From Favolaschia claudopus (lineage: Eukaryota; Basidiomycota; Agaricomycetes; Agaricales; Mycenaceae), in assembly GCA_037176885.1 (NCBI GenBank), contig JAWWNJ010000050.1, positions 62,001 through 126,000 on the forward strand: a DNA stretch of 64,000 nt, given 5' to 3'. This document shows positions 32,114 to 43,816 of this stretch, one piece after another. Within the stretch, counting starts at the first letter, position 1, and each line of letters begins with the position of its first letter. The notes below the pieces were generated by a model. That model saw only the letters and a list, made by a program, of their open reading frames with translations, was not told the origin of the DNA and made no database searches. A program made the translations under genes and the position numbers.

Positions 32114-33217
32114 GTGGGTACGGGCACTGCCCTTGCCGGAAACGGCAGCTTTGTACTTGTTTGGTTCGCAGAGGCGTTTGGTTCCAATTTTGCAAAGGTT
32201 TCACCGCCCGAAAAACGGGCTGTATCTCTTGGGAATACTGAGGTAAAATCTTCATAAGAGGCATAAAAATAAAAGTTATCCCTTTTGGTCGGCAAACCAA
32301 CACTTGGTCGTGTTCTACTCGGTGTTACAAAAAGTGACCGACAATGTGCCATTTTAGGCCGAATCGTGTAGTATTTTGTTGGTTCAAGCACATAGGAATG
32401 TTCATCGGGATGTTCTGTACCCATTTGTATGGCAGTTTGGGAGAAACGACGCCGCGAATGTCTCGCACCAGTCGGTTCAATCTGACAGCTAACATTTTGC
32501 CTTATTTAGAAGAAACCATTTGGCTCTCGCTTTGTTAGCACAGGAAACACAGTTTCAAGTATTCTATGTTGTATTTTATACACGATTCTATTGTCTGACC
32601 AAATTTGGTCTGTCTGAACCATGTCATTGGGGCTTTTTTGAGCGTCTGAATTCCACCACTCAGATTTGATTCAGTTTCAAGCTGGGTATCAGCTCGTTTT
32701 GCTACAAAAAGATGGGATTAATGTGAAAATTCCAGCAGCTCTCTTGCTCTCTGTGTCAATCAAGTAACCAAGAGCTATTCAGCGACATATATTATCATCA
32801 TCTACCCTCCTCATTAACCGGGATCAACAACAGGGACAAATTCGAGGTGAAATATGGGCGACCTCTTTTCACACTATTTTGACGCCGTTTTCACAAGTAT
32901 TTTGTATGACTGGATGGGATAGTATCGTCTTTATCAAATGCAGGTCGGAAATCCGGTACGTTGATCAGATATTGTGGATATCTTTCGAGTTTTTGTGTGG
33001 TTTGTGCCGGCTGCATGCAAAAATACTATGACGTTCAGTTTGTTGACAAGTCTCAGGAGCCTCAGACAAGGAATGTCAGGGATCTTTTCATGTATGCTGT
33101 AGAGAATTGTCAGGGGTATATTTGAAGCGCGACACTTCGAAAAAATATGACGTGGCCGTGAAGGAGTGACCAAATTATCGGTTACTTTTTGTAACACCGA
33201 GTACGAACAGGAGTTTA
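32114..33217. other. Stretch without a gene
   Basis: Only short ORFs. TACTCGGTGTTACAAAAAGT at about 32318 recurs inverted at about 33182. No other feature was recognised. Confidence 0.35.
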
Positions 33218-34261
33218 CAGCTGTTTGCAAAGCTAATGGCACTTCCGACCATTTTGTAAGAGTGCGTTCGGATCGTCCTGACAGCAGCAGGATGCATGAT
33301 GGCTGATCGGAGCAACGGTCCGCCTGATGGACAGGTACCGTGATCAATCAACATTTTCCTTCTCTTTTCGTGTCTTTCTAAGGTAGGGACATACAAATCC
33401 TGTGAACGTTCCAAATATGGACAAAGTCAAATCAATTCGTTATTGCACAAGCCCTGGGCCTGTTATGACTTATCCGTTCCATGAAACTGTACATATGGCT
33501 CCTGGCTTCAATTCGATCTATGTTCCATGATATTTGGTGGCCCGTGCATAATGCAGTTACAGTGGGAAGGGACGGCGTCGTTTTTTGAGCAAATACTGAT
33601 GGGAACCTTGCGAGCACATCTCCTCCCCCAATTCTGTCCCGAATCCCTAATTGCTCGGGTAATGCATGTATACTATTTATTTCTATAGATTCATGGAACG
33701 GATAAGCCTCAAGCTCACCGGGGCTCATACAATAGCCAAATGATCTGACTTTGTCCATATTTGGAACGTTCACAGGATTTGTATGTCCCCTACCTTACGC
33801 GTTTCGACGCGTCATATGCAAAAATACATCATTGAAGACTTGTGCCTTTATAATTCAACATCCCAACGCGTTCGGGGACTCAAAGACAGTGTTTCTATAC
33901 TCGAGTTCCCACGTGTGCCGTCATCCACCACATGCCCGGGTTGTGCCGGGGAGGCCTTACCCGGGTTGCCGATCCTGCTTCCTGCAACCTGATCCTGCTG
34001 GCAGGATGATCCGAACGCACTCTAAGTTAAATCATTTTTTTTTCTGAGCCGGAATGAAGCAAATCACATCCCAGTCATGCCGACTATAGACGGCCTGATG
34101 TCATCACATTTCGGAATGGAAGCCCTGCCGAACCGCTTCGAAACAGTGAATTGGTTGGTAATTGAGTGAGATATGAGGGCAGGAAGATGACTCATGAGAC
34201 CTCTGAAATACTTTCTTTTCATAAAAAAACAAGAGGTGCCATTAATTTTGCAAACAGCTGT
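33218..34261. mobile_element. 1.04-kb MITE, TA + CAGCTGTTTGC family, copy A
   Basis: CAGCTGTTTGCAAAGCTAAT at the left and its near inverse at the right, each next to TA. A second inverted pair (GAGTGCGTTCGGATCGTCCT at 33262 and its inverse near 34005) lies further in. It contains a nested 415-bp MITE. Related: 53040-53778 and, by the first 9 bp, 36837-38191. No coding region. Confidence 0.7.
33381..33795. mobile_element. 415-bp MITE nested in copy A, TA target
   Basis: AGGTAGGGACATACAAATCC at the left is inverted at the right (GGATTTGTATGTCCCCTACC), with inverted similarity continuing for about 105 bp through TTATCCGTTCCATGAA, and TA on each side (33379-33380 and 33796-33797). No coding capacity. 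Confidence 0.75.
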
Positions 34262-34728
34262 AAACCACTTCCAAAATCACCCAAAAAGTGACTAAAATGC
34301 ATTAACTTGTCAAGTTCACGATCTCATAATGCATAAATCAACAAAAATCCACTCGAAACCCTATGCAATAGGTGAAATGAGCAAAATGCATATAAAACGC
34401 CCGCCACCAACTCGGTAGACCCCCAAACCCTATGCATAATGAGCTTTATGCATTGTGAGCGAATTCATTATGCCATATCCGACTGTATTGTCAGCTGCAG
34501 AATGCCTTGAGCTCCAAAATTCTCTTGAAAGATCACAAAATTCCTTCCAAAATTGGGTATTTTCGACAAATTGTGCTCAAACTGCCCAGGGAAGTAATTT
34601 TTAGGCTCCAATGCATCAGACCAACATCAGACATTGCTGTGACCGGGGTCCCACTCCTCGCAACCGGACTCCAAGAGTCCAAGCCGGTATTGATCACGTG
34701 CCCGCGACACTGTTGCGTTTAGTCCAGC
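34262..34728. repeat. Repeat fragments upstream of the MYND gene
   Basis: 34310-34470 is an inverted relative of the interior of the 43216-43668 MITE (CATAATGCATAAA, TTTGGGG, TATGCATAATGAG). 34530-34611 (CCTTCCAAAATTGGG, GGGAAGTAATTTTTAGGCTC) is repeated directly at about 37800-37873. The MYND promoter would have to lie in this block. Confidence 0.5.
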
Positions 34729-36772
34729 TTGGTCACCGACTTTTATGCATTGCGCGTTACGCCCCACGAATATCGGGCGCCTGCCCACAATCCCGCGAGT
34801 AAGGAATATTTTCCATCCAAACCAGGTTCTTTACCCATGCATTTTTATCAGACGGCGCTCTCTCGGGTTTACGGACCAAATCCGTCCCCTTTCGATATCA
34901 AGAGGGCCATTCTTCAGCTCCAAAACCATAGGAACAGCGACTCAGCGGGGTTGCTCTCAGCATACTATCGGCTCTTGGATCCAGCTCGCATTCCTACCGC
35001 TGGGGAGCTTGATGGCTCCATCCATACAACGATACCTTTACTCCATCTAGTTCTCCTGGTGCTGGACGCTGTATTCACCTGCAACGCTCCGCCTAGATCT
35101 GCCCGCGATTTGTGGCCCCGCATTTCCGTCTGGGTCCAGTTCTTCCAGCTCTTCGGTCAGTTTTTGGCGCCGTTCGATTTAGGCTGGCACTCCGAGCTGC
35201 ACTTTTGCCGCTGTTTCCTTGCCTTTACTCAAGATATGTGCACCTATGCACCGAACACTCATCTGATAACATCGACCCCTGGATTTGCCGGCATCGCGAC
35301 ACGGGCGTGGGTTCTGTTGATGCGGACCCGAGACATCTCGGTTCTTGAAGCTGGACTTCACAATGGGCTCGCTCTCCTTTTGGAAGCCTCCGCGACAGAG
35401 GAGATTGTTGAAGAAGCAGAGGACCTTGCTTCTTTAGTGGCTGCACACCTTCAATTAGTAGCACCTGACGCACACTCGCATTTATCCGAGGTCCAAGTTG
35501 AGCTTCTTCACTACGTTCTCAGCTTCTGGCACGCTATTGCCATACAAAAACGCCCAAATCGTCGACCCATGGACCCAGTCTCGGTGAAACTAATGTCTAC
35601 CAATTTCTTCACAGCCGACGTAGTGAGAGGTCTCACAATCGCGTTCGGAGCTGCTGCTGTGACCGTTGCGGACACCCCCCGTGCCATGCCTGTTGTTGAA
35701 CAGTGCTTAGCCATTTTCTCCAGTGTCATCTGGTGGACGCAAGGTTTTAATGCACTTGACGTGGCGATCCAATCCGGGCTTTTATCTGCTATCTTGATCT
35801 GCGCCCAACATACCCTGTCCTCCGCAGGAGCCCGCGGCATTTGCTTTCTTCTCCGCCATGTCATCGGCCCCGCCACGACGTACCTCGAGTCTCTTCTGCA
35901 CATAGCGCAAGCGTACAGCGTGCTGTCTGACACAATATCGAATCCAATTGTCGTGCCCGCTTCTCCGCACCAGAGCAATATACAGGTGGAATGGGCAACC
36001 TTTAGTACGACATTGCATCGCCGACTTGAGATATATCATGAGTTGCAATCGGATGGTCCAATTTGCCAGTGGGCCTGTGACAATGTCCTTGTAAGTAGGA
36101 CTTGTTGTGCTTCTGAGACCATTTCTCATATCTTGATGAAGTGCAGCCACATCCAACCAAAATCCGTTTTCAAGCGTTGTTCCGGGTGTCAGGAAGTCCT
36201 TTACTGCTCAACCCAGTGTCAACGAATAGATTGGCAACGGGGACATCGCCGCTATTGCGCTCTGTATTGGACCTCGGGCCGTGGCAAGTACCCCTTTGGC
36301 AAAGCCAAGGCATTTCACTGAGAACACCACAGATCTTCGGCTATCTTTCACTAGTAGCGAAAGACGATTTTTGCGGGCGGTGGTCCACAAAGACTACGAA
36401 GACAAACGCTCTGAAATCAGCCAAACACTTGTTACCAGATGGGCAGCGAATCCGGCAGCCGAGGTGATGACGATTTTTGATTACAGGGCTTCCGAGCTCT
36501 CCGTCTCGTTGCATGGAATCAGCATGACAGGTAACGGCCAACCGGGATCTCATTGGCCAGATCTCCTAGCCCGAGCCGCGCAAAGCCGTGGTCGCCTGAG
36601 CCTGCACGTATTGATGGTGCCCGACGGAAATGGTGGACGTGTGGTGGTTGCCCCGCTTCGTTCGGCCGCATCTGACGTTCACGATGGATTAAAAATGAAG
36701 GGGATAGATGACTTGCTACAGATATCCGATTTCGTCAGGAACTGCCATTCGGAAGAAGTTCACTGTTTGTAA
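34729..36772 (+). CDS. MYND zinc-finger protein, apparently intact
   Basis: Exon 1 (34729-36287) ends at a GTACCC donor. The 67-nt intron ends CTAG at 36354, and exon 2 (36355-36772) continues in phase as N-SERRFLRAVVHKDYEDKRSE, giving about 658 residues. The long helical N-terminal part carries no motif I can name. The C-terminal MYND finger CSGCQEVLYCSTQCQRIDW, then GHRRYC, has the expected Cys/His spacing. Together with the following RRFLRAVVHKDYE and VMTIFDYRASELSVSLHGIS it is the usual layout of the expanded MYND family of agaricomycetes; MYND fingers bind proline-rich partners. A further in-frame 51-nt intron (GTAAGT at 36091) is possible just before the finger. The start may instead be at the Met at about 34837. 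This is the only host-like gene without an obvious lesion, and it is surrounded by MITEs. Confidence 0.8.
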
Positions 36773-36836
36773 AACTCGGTTCATACAGTCCGCAATTGCC
36801 ACACTTGAAAATCAGGCTTATAATTCGTTTATTTTA

Positions 36837-38191
36837 CAGCTGTTCCCGAAATCCTTGAGACTTTTCAAAAAAAAAATGTGTGAGCTCAACTTTTGATTGA
36901 GTGATAAGGACTACCGGTTCTGGAATTATAGCCGTGATGCCGTGGCGTGGCAGGCAACGGCAGCAGCCGACATCCCTAATGCCAAAAAACAGTCCTTGTT
37001 TACGTTGTTTACATTATTAGGTCACCGCCTCCGTACATAAAAACATACTAAGGTAGCTATAAGCTCCTCTACGGGCCGTTGTATTCAATGCGAACGCTTT
37101 TCCTGCTTTTCTGAACCGAAAATCCTGTGCCGCATGAGTAGTGACTGTGACTGTAAAGGAGTGACGTGTTACGAGCCACGTGACGCTATGTGATGGCGTT
37201 TGAATATGCACCTCAGACGCGGTCGCCGTTGGTCGCCGCGACAAGAAACATGGATAATATGAGACATAGAGACAGTCGTAAACTAGGAAGCGCAACGATT
37301 AGCTTTCCCCGCCGATTATTGGATGAAAAATGCACCAAAACTCTGAGTTTTGTGTGCTAGGGTAATAGCCCCGCATCGGTTCTGCAGATTCGTCAAAAAT
37401 TCGGGGTCGATACAGTCTGTTTTGAGTGAGTTCAAGGGCCAAAGTTTGGCTCCACCCAAATGGGCCAAATAACGTAGAAGAGCAACAACAGCAAACAAAG
37501 CTAGAATCCTCCCGCAGGTCGCGAAAACATAGAGCATGTATATTTAGGCCCTACAAGTATCATACCACAAATCAAGCATGCACAGGAACACCAGGTGGTG
37601 TTTATATTGCAAGGCAAATTTCACAATTCAGCTGAAAACATCAAAAATCAGCAACAAACTTGCAACAAACCAGCTAGTTCTAGTCCTTTAAAGAAGCTAT
37701 TCAGTCTAATTTTTTTGCTGGTGGGAAATATGGTTTGTGGGGACTTTTTAGACACCAAATTTTCCATGGAGATGTTCAAAGGTATGGGGAAATCACAAAC
37801 TTCCTTCCAAAATTGGGCATTTTCGACAAATTGCGCTCCCACTGCTCAGGGAAGTAATTTTTAGGCTCCAAAAAGTGGCTCATTGAATTCAGCGACCTCA
37901 AAAATGGTAGGAGAGTGCAAATTCTATCTCGCCAAAATATCCGCGGGTACGGAATATGCATGTTGCTCTTCTACGTTACGTTGCGCTTCCTAGTTTACGA
38001 CTGGATCTGAGAAAGTTCTTGATTAGTTCGCGGTGTGATATCGCTGCTAGTTGCTGTTTCCTTTATTTGGACGACTTGCCATGGTAGCCGACCGGGGGTA
38101 TCTCCAAAACCAGTAGTCCTTATCACTCTCATCAAAAGTTGAGCTTGCGCAATTTTTTCTTGAAAAGTCTCAAGGATTTCGGGAACAGCTG
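36837..38191. mobile_element. 1.36-kb MITE, TA + CAGCTGTTCCCG, copy C
   Basis: CAGCTGTTCCCGAAATCCTT at the left is inverted at the right, with similarity extending about 90 bp (GAGACTTTTCA, GCTCAACTTTTGAT, GTGATAAGGACTAC). TA flanks both ends (36835-36836 and 38192-38193). It contains a nested 731-bp element. No coding region. Confidence 0.75.
37273..38003. mobile_element. 731-bp MITE nested in copy C
   Basis: CAGTCGTAAACTAGGAAGCG plus CAACG at the left is the inverse of the right end (CGTTGCGCTTCCTAGTTTAC, then GACTG). GA occurs on both sides as a possible 2-bp duplication. A second inverted pair ACGTAGAAGAGCAAC lies inside. No coding region. Confidence 0.65.
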
Positions 38192-38367
38192 TAATATAAC
38201 TAGCAGATAGCCCGTTGTCCTGGCCGCCCGAAACCCCGCTGCGCTCGCGACGGTCCCGTATGTTAAGACGCCGGTACACTGTACCGGCGTCTGAACATCT
38301 CGACAGCCCCCCGTGACTTACTGTCAATAATCACCTAACTGATGGCCCGGTGGACAAGCTTACTCAG
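38192..38367. other. Fragment of a GC-rich repeat
   Basis: About 38228-38350 shares CCCCGCTGCGCTCGCGACG, AACATCTCGACA and CTGATGGCC with 17637-17722. It also has a hairpin GACGCCGGTACACTGTACCG, then GCGTC. Confidence 0.4.
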
Positions 38368-38829
38368 TTACTGTACTAAGATAGGCGTCACGCCAATCCG
38401 GCACCCTTATATAAGCATTACGTTCAGCACAGCCACCCGCCAAATCTTGGAAGTTCAAAAAATCAACTTGTTCTCTTTGCGATTTTGAGTCCTTCGGAAC
38501 CTCAAAGAGTTTTTCTTTTTGCAGATCTACTGACTCAAGAGGCCTTTCAAGTACCAGGCTTGAGGCCCTGGAGCCACTTTGTTGTGCTCACCATTCAAAT
38601 ATATGTGAATGTCAATACACATCTGACCCTAAATTCCGTGTCCTGTTTGTGTTAAGTTCCTGGAAATACATTGGATGTTTATGAACCAACAGAGCATAAT
38701 GCTTTGCTAGCTCATCATGAGGCAATCACACCTTCCTAGCGTTAAACAAGGTATTTTGATGCTAATTTGGCGCGTCGCGTCGCGTCTATAGTCACGGATA
38801 TATGACGTGTAGTGTGTACGTAAGCTTAC
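38368..38829 (-). repeat. Right arm of the 7.2-kb long inverted repeat
   Basis: Inverse of 31657-32113; see that entry. The outer boundary is a GTAAGCTTAC palindrome in both arms, and flanking sequences outside the arms are unrelated. Confidence 0.65.
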
Positions 38830-39711
38830 AACTCATGTATTTCGTATGGTGCGCACGGCCTAAACACCACCAAATAGGTCCCATCATTGATGCCATCAGT
38901 GATGTCTCAAATCGACCGGCGGAAAAAATTCAAATTTAAATTGCATTTTCTGCTGCAGACTCAAAACGTACTCCCTCGCTACAATTAGTTTAGTATGTAG
39001 CTCATGGACCTCTCTCAGAGCATATGAAGCCAGAGTCGGAACCTAAATCGGGCAGATTCCGTAAGCTCACATGACTGATGGATTGATCGCATTACTGATG
39101 TCTCAAATCCGCCCCGAGAGAAAAGTATTTATTGTGAGTTTTGAGGATGGTAAATTCCTCTAGGGGGATTAGTCTATGCTGTGTAAAATTGCTCCCCGGC
39201 CATGTAATTTACTGTAAGTTTAGCTCTCGTAAAAATACGGTTCCCTTACTTACACCTAGATTACTAGCCCTAGATACTCCCGTAGTGTACTATCGCGTAG
39301 CCTTCGGGCCAGGTACGATAACCCTAGAACTACAAACAACCAAACAAACAAACAAAGCCGGCGCAGGGAACAAATGTAATTTACATGTAAACTACATGTA
39401 AAATTCAAAATTCCCACGCTCCCAGGGTCTAAAAAAATCTCGTTTTGTGGAGCAGAGGTTGTGGAGCCTTCAGTCGTACAGCCACCAAATTCAGCGCCGA
39501 ACAACTTTTCGTACCTCTTTTTGGTGTATGAGTGTAAATTATTTATATGAGGTGCTCAATGTATAAAAATATGATTTGTATGCCGGAGTACCGGCCTACA
39601 GCAGGGGGAGCTTGTGTAAATTGTTACTGGAATGGCACTCAAATTAACAATGTCAATGTTGCGCTGTTGTTTGGGGCATAATTCGGCCGGATTCGTTTCT
39701 CGCACATAATA
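38830..39711. other. Stretch without a gene
   Basis: Only short ORFs. About 39373-39402 contains ATGTAATTTACATGTAAACT, a small direct/inverted array. Nothing else was recognised. Confidence 0.35.
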
Positions 39712-39913
39712 GAGACTTTGCGGTAGCCACCGGTGGCTATCGGTAGCTCCTCGTGTGCAATAGTTTTTGGAGCCTGCTGCCTCCAGCTCAAGGTAGCCAA
39801 CACTGCATCCTGTCAATAGGACGTACAAATGGTGGCTAATCCACCCAGAGGCTGTCATCCGGTCCCGAGAAAAATTAGCCACCAATAGCCACCAGCGGCT
39901 ACCGCAAAGCCTC
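39712..39913. mobile_element. 202-bp MITE, copy 2 of the 15240 family
   Basis: GAGACTTTGCGGTAGCCACC at the left and GCGGCTACCGCAAAGCCTC at the right. The interior matches 15240-15432 in reverse orientation (GAGGCTGTCATCCGGTC, AAAAATTAGCCACC). The flanks are ATA and TTA, an imperfect 3-bp duplication. Confidence 0.75.
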
Positions 39914-40083
39914 TTATCTACTGTTGTGAACAAAACTTTACTTATGCCGGGCAATGACGTTCTGAAGGATGAACCACCAATCAAGTTTTTGACTGGCTTA
40001 TCATTGTGATAGAATTTCCTCTCAGTAGAGTGTATTTGCAGCTCTTTTTTGGAACCACCATCTACCACCCCCAACCACCCCTC

Positions 40084-41306
40084 ATGCGTACCCTAAAGAA
40101 ACTCATCCTAGCCATCATCCTTTCTATCTTGAACGATGCCAGCGACCTGTTCTTGATGCGAAGCGACTCTGGCAACACTGGTGTGATGCACACCGCAATA
40201 GCTGCTCTGCAGCACGAGATCTCTCGCCGCCCTCGACCGGAACGGACTCGCCCAGAGCAGGGAGGACAACGGATAACTACGGAATGGCTGGAATCTCTAA
40301 GGCCGCGGGATGCGTTGTACCGCTTCAGGTATGGTTCTTCAACTTGATTGATTTAACGCGCTCAAACTGCGACTCGTCTCGCAGGTTCTATGCTGCCGAA
40401 CTCGTGAACCTAGCTCAGGCACTCGACATCCCAGATCCTTTCATCACTCAAAACCTCTATAAATTCAGCGCCGTCGAGGCTTTATGTATGTTACTTGCAC
40501 GGTACAAATCGGCGGAGGACACCTACGATCTCTGCATGAAGTACGACCGTTCGCAGTCTTCCATCTCCGAAATCGTCAACGAGCTCACCATTTGGCTTGA
40601 TGAACGATGGAGCCACCTTCTTAATTTCGACACGGACGGGGTTCTCGCACCCGACAAACTCGACATGTATGCCGATGTGATTCACCAGGCTGGCGCACCC
40701 CTTCGCTACGTCTGGGGTTTCCTCGACTGCACCATCCGACGCATCTGTCATCCGAGCAAGGATCAGCGACAGGCCTTCAATGGACACAAAAAAATCCACG
40801 CCCTAAAATATCAAGGAGTAAAGCTACCCAACGGTTTAATTGGCCATCTCTTCGGTCCCATGGAAGGTCGTCGCAACGACAACCATCTTCTTCGAGTCTC
40901 TGGACTCATTGAATGGAGTCGCGAGCATGCCACTCGTCCAGGAACCGACGATAATACGCCCCCAGAAGACCGGTATTACCAACTATTCGGCGATCCGGCT
41001 TACGGACTCAGCGCAATTCTGCAGAGTCCGTTTTCGGGGGCAGGACAGCGAACAGAAGACGAGACGGAATGGAATGCAGAGATGTCGAGAGTTCGGATCT
41101 CAGTCGAGCATGGGTTTGGAGGAGTCATTGCGCTCTGGCCATTCATACATGCGTGGTGGAAGCACAAGCTTCATGCTTCACCCGTTGGTCGGTATTATCG
41201 CGTCGCAGTGCTGCTAACAAATGCACACAACTGCATACGACCCAACCAAACCTCAATAGCTTTCGAATGCGAGCCGCCGACATTAGAGGAATACTTCCAT
41301 GATTAA
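40084..41306 (+). CDS. PIF/Harbinger DDE transposase (HARBI1-like)
   Basis: Exon 1 (40084-40328) begins MRTLKKLILAII and ends ALYRFR. A 56-nt intron (GTATGG...TCGCAG) is removed in phase and exon 2 (40385-41306) continues FYAAELVNLAQALDIPD. The product is about 388 residues with a helix-turn-helix-like segment (MKYDRSQSSISEIVNELTIW). It carries a DDE_Tnp_4 core: GFLDCTIRRI (first D), HLFGPMEGRRND, GDPAYGLS (second D) and RVRISVEHGFGGV (E). No stop or frameshift interrupts it, so it could be functional. It cuts at the element termini with the partner protein on the opposite strand. Confidence 0.9.
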
Positions 41307-41391
41307 CTACGTAGAAACATAGAATACAGAATACAGGATACAATTACATTTTTTTTGCGCTATTTGCCTTATAAGTCAGACACAAGACGAA

Positions 41392-42186
41392 CTAATTTTT
41401 ATCGCTGCTAAGCAACTTCGCAAGCAGCCCCATCATCTCCTTCCGCCCGTCATTTACATCGTCGAGGTACTTATGCATCAACGCATTGTTCTCCTTGTTG
41501 TACTCCCGGCGCTCATCCATGTCGGCCTTGAGAAGTTGAGTTAACTCTGCAACAGCGGGCGGATCGGTGCGGCGATCGGTTTTGCGCTTCTTCGTCGTCT
41601 TCTTCTTCGACCCCTCGCTGTCGTTGAAAGACCCTTCGGCGGAGGGCCCTCCAGCAGACGATCCGGAAGCGTCGCCAGCTTCATCGTCAGTGTCATCCTT
41701 GGGAGGCGGCGTGAACTACAGCACGCCCGATTTGAAGCAGGTCCCTGCCGCCAATTACGGCGCGTGGCTTCGTAGTCTTCTTGTTGGCCGTCTCGCTATT
41801 CTCGCTCGCTGCAGGCTGCGGAGTGAGAACGGGGTCGTGGACAGACACCTTTTCAGGCTGAGTATATTCTGCTGACGCCTGCTTCGATGGGAGCGGCCCG
41901 CGCGGCAAATTCATGGCATCGCGAAGAGGTGCCGGGGAAGGAAGAGGAATGGAGGGAGGGAATTCCTCTTCAGGAGAAGGAGAAGGAAGGGGTTGCTGGG
42001 GGGGATAGAAGGCAGACTGTGTGGGCGGTGGATACAGATAGTTGGGCACGTATAATCGAGTTCCGTCTGCTGCCAGAAATCGCCAGCATCCTCGCCAATC
42101 ATCGGCTGAAGCAGACAAGGGGAAAGAGTCGGAAGGTTGGCGGGATCGAGACTGGGGTCAAGTGGAACATTATTAGTGGAAGCCAT
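41392..42186 (-). CDS. Harbinger accessory protein (Myb/trihelix-like), possibly frameshifted
   Basis: The minus-strand N-terminus reads MASTNNVPLDPSLDPANLPT and then, one base out of frame, SASADDWRGCWRFLAADGTR and LYVPNYLYPPP. The middle is Pro/Ser-rich. The C-terminus reads EAGDASGSSAGGPSAEGSF, KKKTTKKRKTDRRTD, then a coiled-coil-like LLKADMDERREYNKENNALM and ends SSDKN at 41392. Accessory Harbinger proteins bind DNA and bring the transposase to the nucleus. The assignment rests on position and on charged, coiled C-terminal character, since a clear Myb motif was not seen. Frame changes at about 42120 and 41690 may be introns or mutations. Confidence 0.5.
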
Positions 42187-42671
42187 GGTTTGTTGTGTAG
42201 AACAGACGCACCAGCGACGCCGCCTTTTCTACAGTTTCTGTCCCGCCTAGCCGAGTGGCGCGATGACGCAGGATCGGCGAATGTCGTCAGAGAGGTGGGG
42301 CTGGTTGCTATGGGCAGAGTTTTGGATAGTTGGGTCCTCTGGAAGGACACAGACGCGCAGCGGAGAGCATGGTGCAGTGGAAGACGCGTCGACGCGTGTA
42401 GTGTGACGGGAGTGACACGAAGTAACGCATCCCAAAACAGAAGTCTTCGGACTCTTCCGACGAAATTCCCACCACTCTCACAAAATGATAAGCGAGTCTC
42501 ACCAAATCCTAAGCGAGTCTCGCTGCCAAAAAATCGTGTTTTGGGGGGCTGCAAATACACGCTAGTGCCATAGTCTCTCTCAAAACTAATGGCACCATTA
42601 ACAACACCTCGTCGAGAACCTGCCCCTCTGTACCGTGTAAGTATGAAAAGGAGGAATGTATTTTTCACTTC

Positions 42672-42923
42672 CGTTAAGCAGCTTTGGGCAGGATCAATCA
42701 CCCGTGCACCATCAGTTGAAAGGGTGCGTCATCAGTTGCAATCAATCTGGATCAGTAGGGATCAGGCTGGATCACTCGGAAGAACATCGTATCACTCGGA
42801 GCATGCCAATCTTGACGTGCGCACGTCAAGGGCAGTGACGCCATCAAAACGCTCTCTAGCACAGCTTATTGCTTTTCGGTGACGGCTCCGATAAAAGGGG
42901 GAGCAAGCTCCCCCAATAAAGAG
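42672..42923. repeat. About 250-bp dispersed repeat, copy 2 (inverted)
   Basis: Reverse complement of 2593-2841, from GCTTTGGGCAGGATCAATCA to the hairpin GGGGGAGCAAGCTCCCCCAA. This copy has the more complete hairpin. Confidence 0.65.
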
Positions 42924-43213
42924 ATACCTTACATTTCTCAGTGTCTCAATGCTCTCGGAGTGTCACCAGGGGGCTTTTTAGCCCATTATTACCCCTTTGT
43001 GACATATTGTCACGCTTGTCTCCGCCTGATGGCGGCGCAACATCGAACACGTTTATTTAATCGTTGCGGCATCGCGGCACCAAACTCTCAGCGTCGAAAA
43101 TTTTTATTTTGAGATATCTCGGGGATGTAGTAGGGAATTTGCAAATTATAAAGAACTGAGAAAAATCCTTCATGTAACTCAAGGTCAAATGTAAAATTTG
43201 AAAAATCCCTACT
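42924..43213. other. Spacer without a gene
   Basis: Short ORFs only. GTAGTAGGGA at about 43128 and TCCCTACTAC at about 43206 form a small inverted pair. Confidence 0.35.
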
Positions 43214-43215
43214 AC

Positions 43216-43668
43216 AGTTGAACATCTCATAATGCATATGCTCACAATGCATAAACCTCATTCTGCATAGTGTTTTGGGGTCCACCAACTTGGTGGGCTG
43301 GTGTTTTATGCATTTTCTCATATTGCCTAATGCATAAGGTTTGGGGCAAGTTTTTAGTGCATTATGCATTATGAGATCGCAAAATTGATACAATTTGGTG
43401 GCAATTTGGCCGCTTGTGGCGCTCTTCTAACGCATATGGGGTCAAAAACACCAGTTTATAACATGTTACAGCTAAATCCAAGATTTTGACCGCTTTTACG
43501 ACAACTGGTGGACAATCCGGCATCTGCCGCACTTCCATATATAGTAAATTCGTGACAATGTCACATATGTCACCCGGTGTGACAGTATGCAGGAATGCAT
43601 ATTGCTCATAATGCATAGCGCTTGGACGCTATGCATTATGACGCTATGCATTATGAGATGTTCAACTG
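43216..43668. mobile_element. 453-bp MITE, TA + CAGTTGAACATC family
   Basis: CAGTTGAACATCTCATAATG plus CATA at the left is exactly inverted at the right, with TA on each side (43214-43215 and 43669-43670). Many TATGCATTATG palindromes lie inside. A degraded relative is at 34310-34470. No coding region. Confidence 0.85.
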
Positions 43669-43679
43669 TACATCCCCTA

Positions 43680-43816
43680 GGCTCCATTCGGTTGCGTCAT
43701 TTCGGAGCACTTGACGTCACTTAAGAGTATTTCTCACCAAAAGTTCGGCGTGGAATTTTTCCCAAGTGCTCCAAAGTGACGCCAAGTGACGCTAAGACAC
43801 GACAGCCGAATGGAGA
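43680..43816. mobile_element. 138-bp foldback MITE, copy 2
   Basis: Inverted relative of 3894-4031: GGCTCCATTCGGTTGCGTCA at the left and GACAGCCGAATGGAG at the right, with the same self-complementary body. It lies 10 bp from the preceding MITE. Confidence 0.85.

Larger units (their letters stand above)
40029..42562. mobile_element. PIF/Harbinger transposon with two genes
   Basis: GTGTATTTGCAGC at the left end is inverted at the right (GCTGCAAATACAC), one base from each edge, flanked by TAG (40026-40028 and 42563-42565), the 3-bp target size of this superfamily. The transposase gene is on the plus strand and a second gene on the minus strand, converging, as in autonomous Harbinger elements. 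Length 2534 bp. Confidence 0.8.

Noticed and set aside
33432..33773. 113-codon minus-strand ORF
   Set aside because: It lies wholly inside a MITE and spans both inverted arms, so it has no independent coding support.
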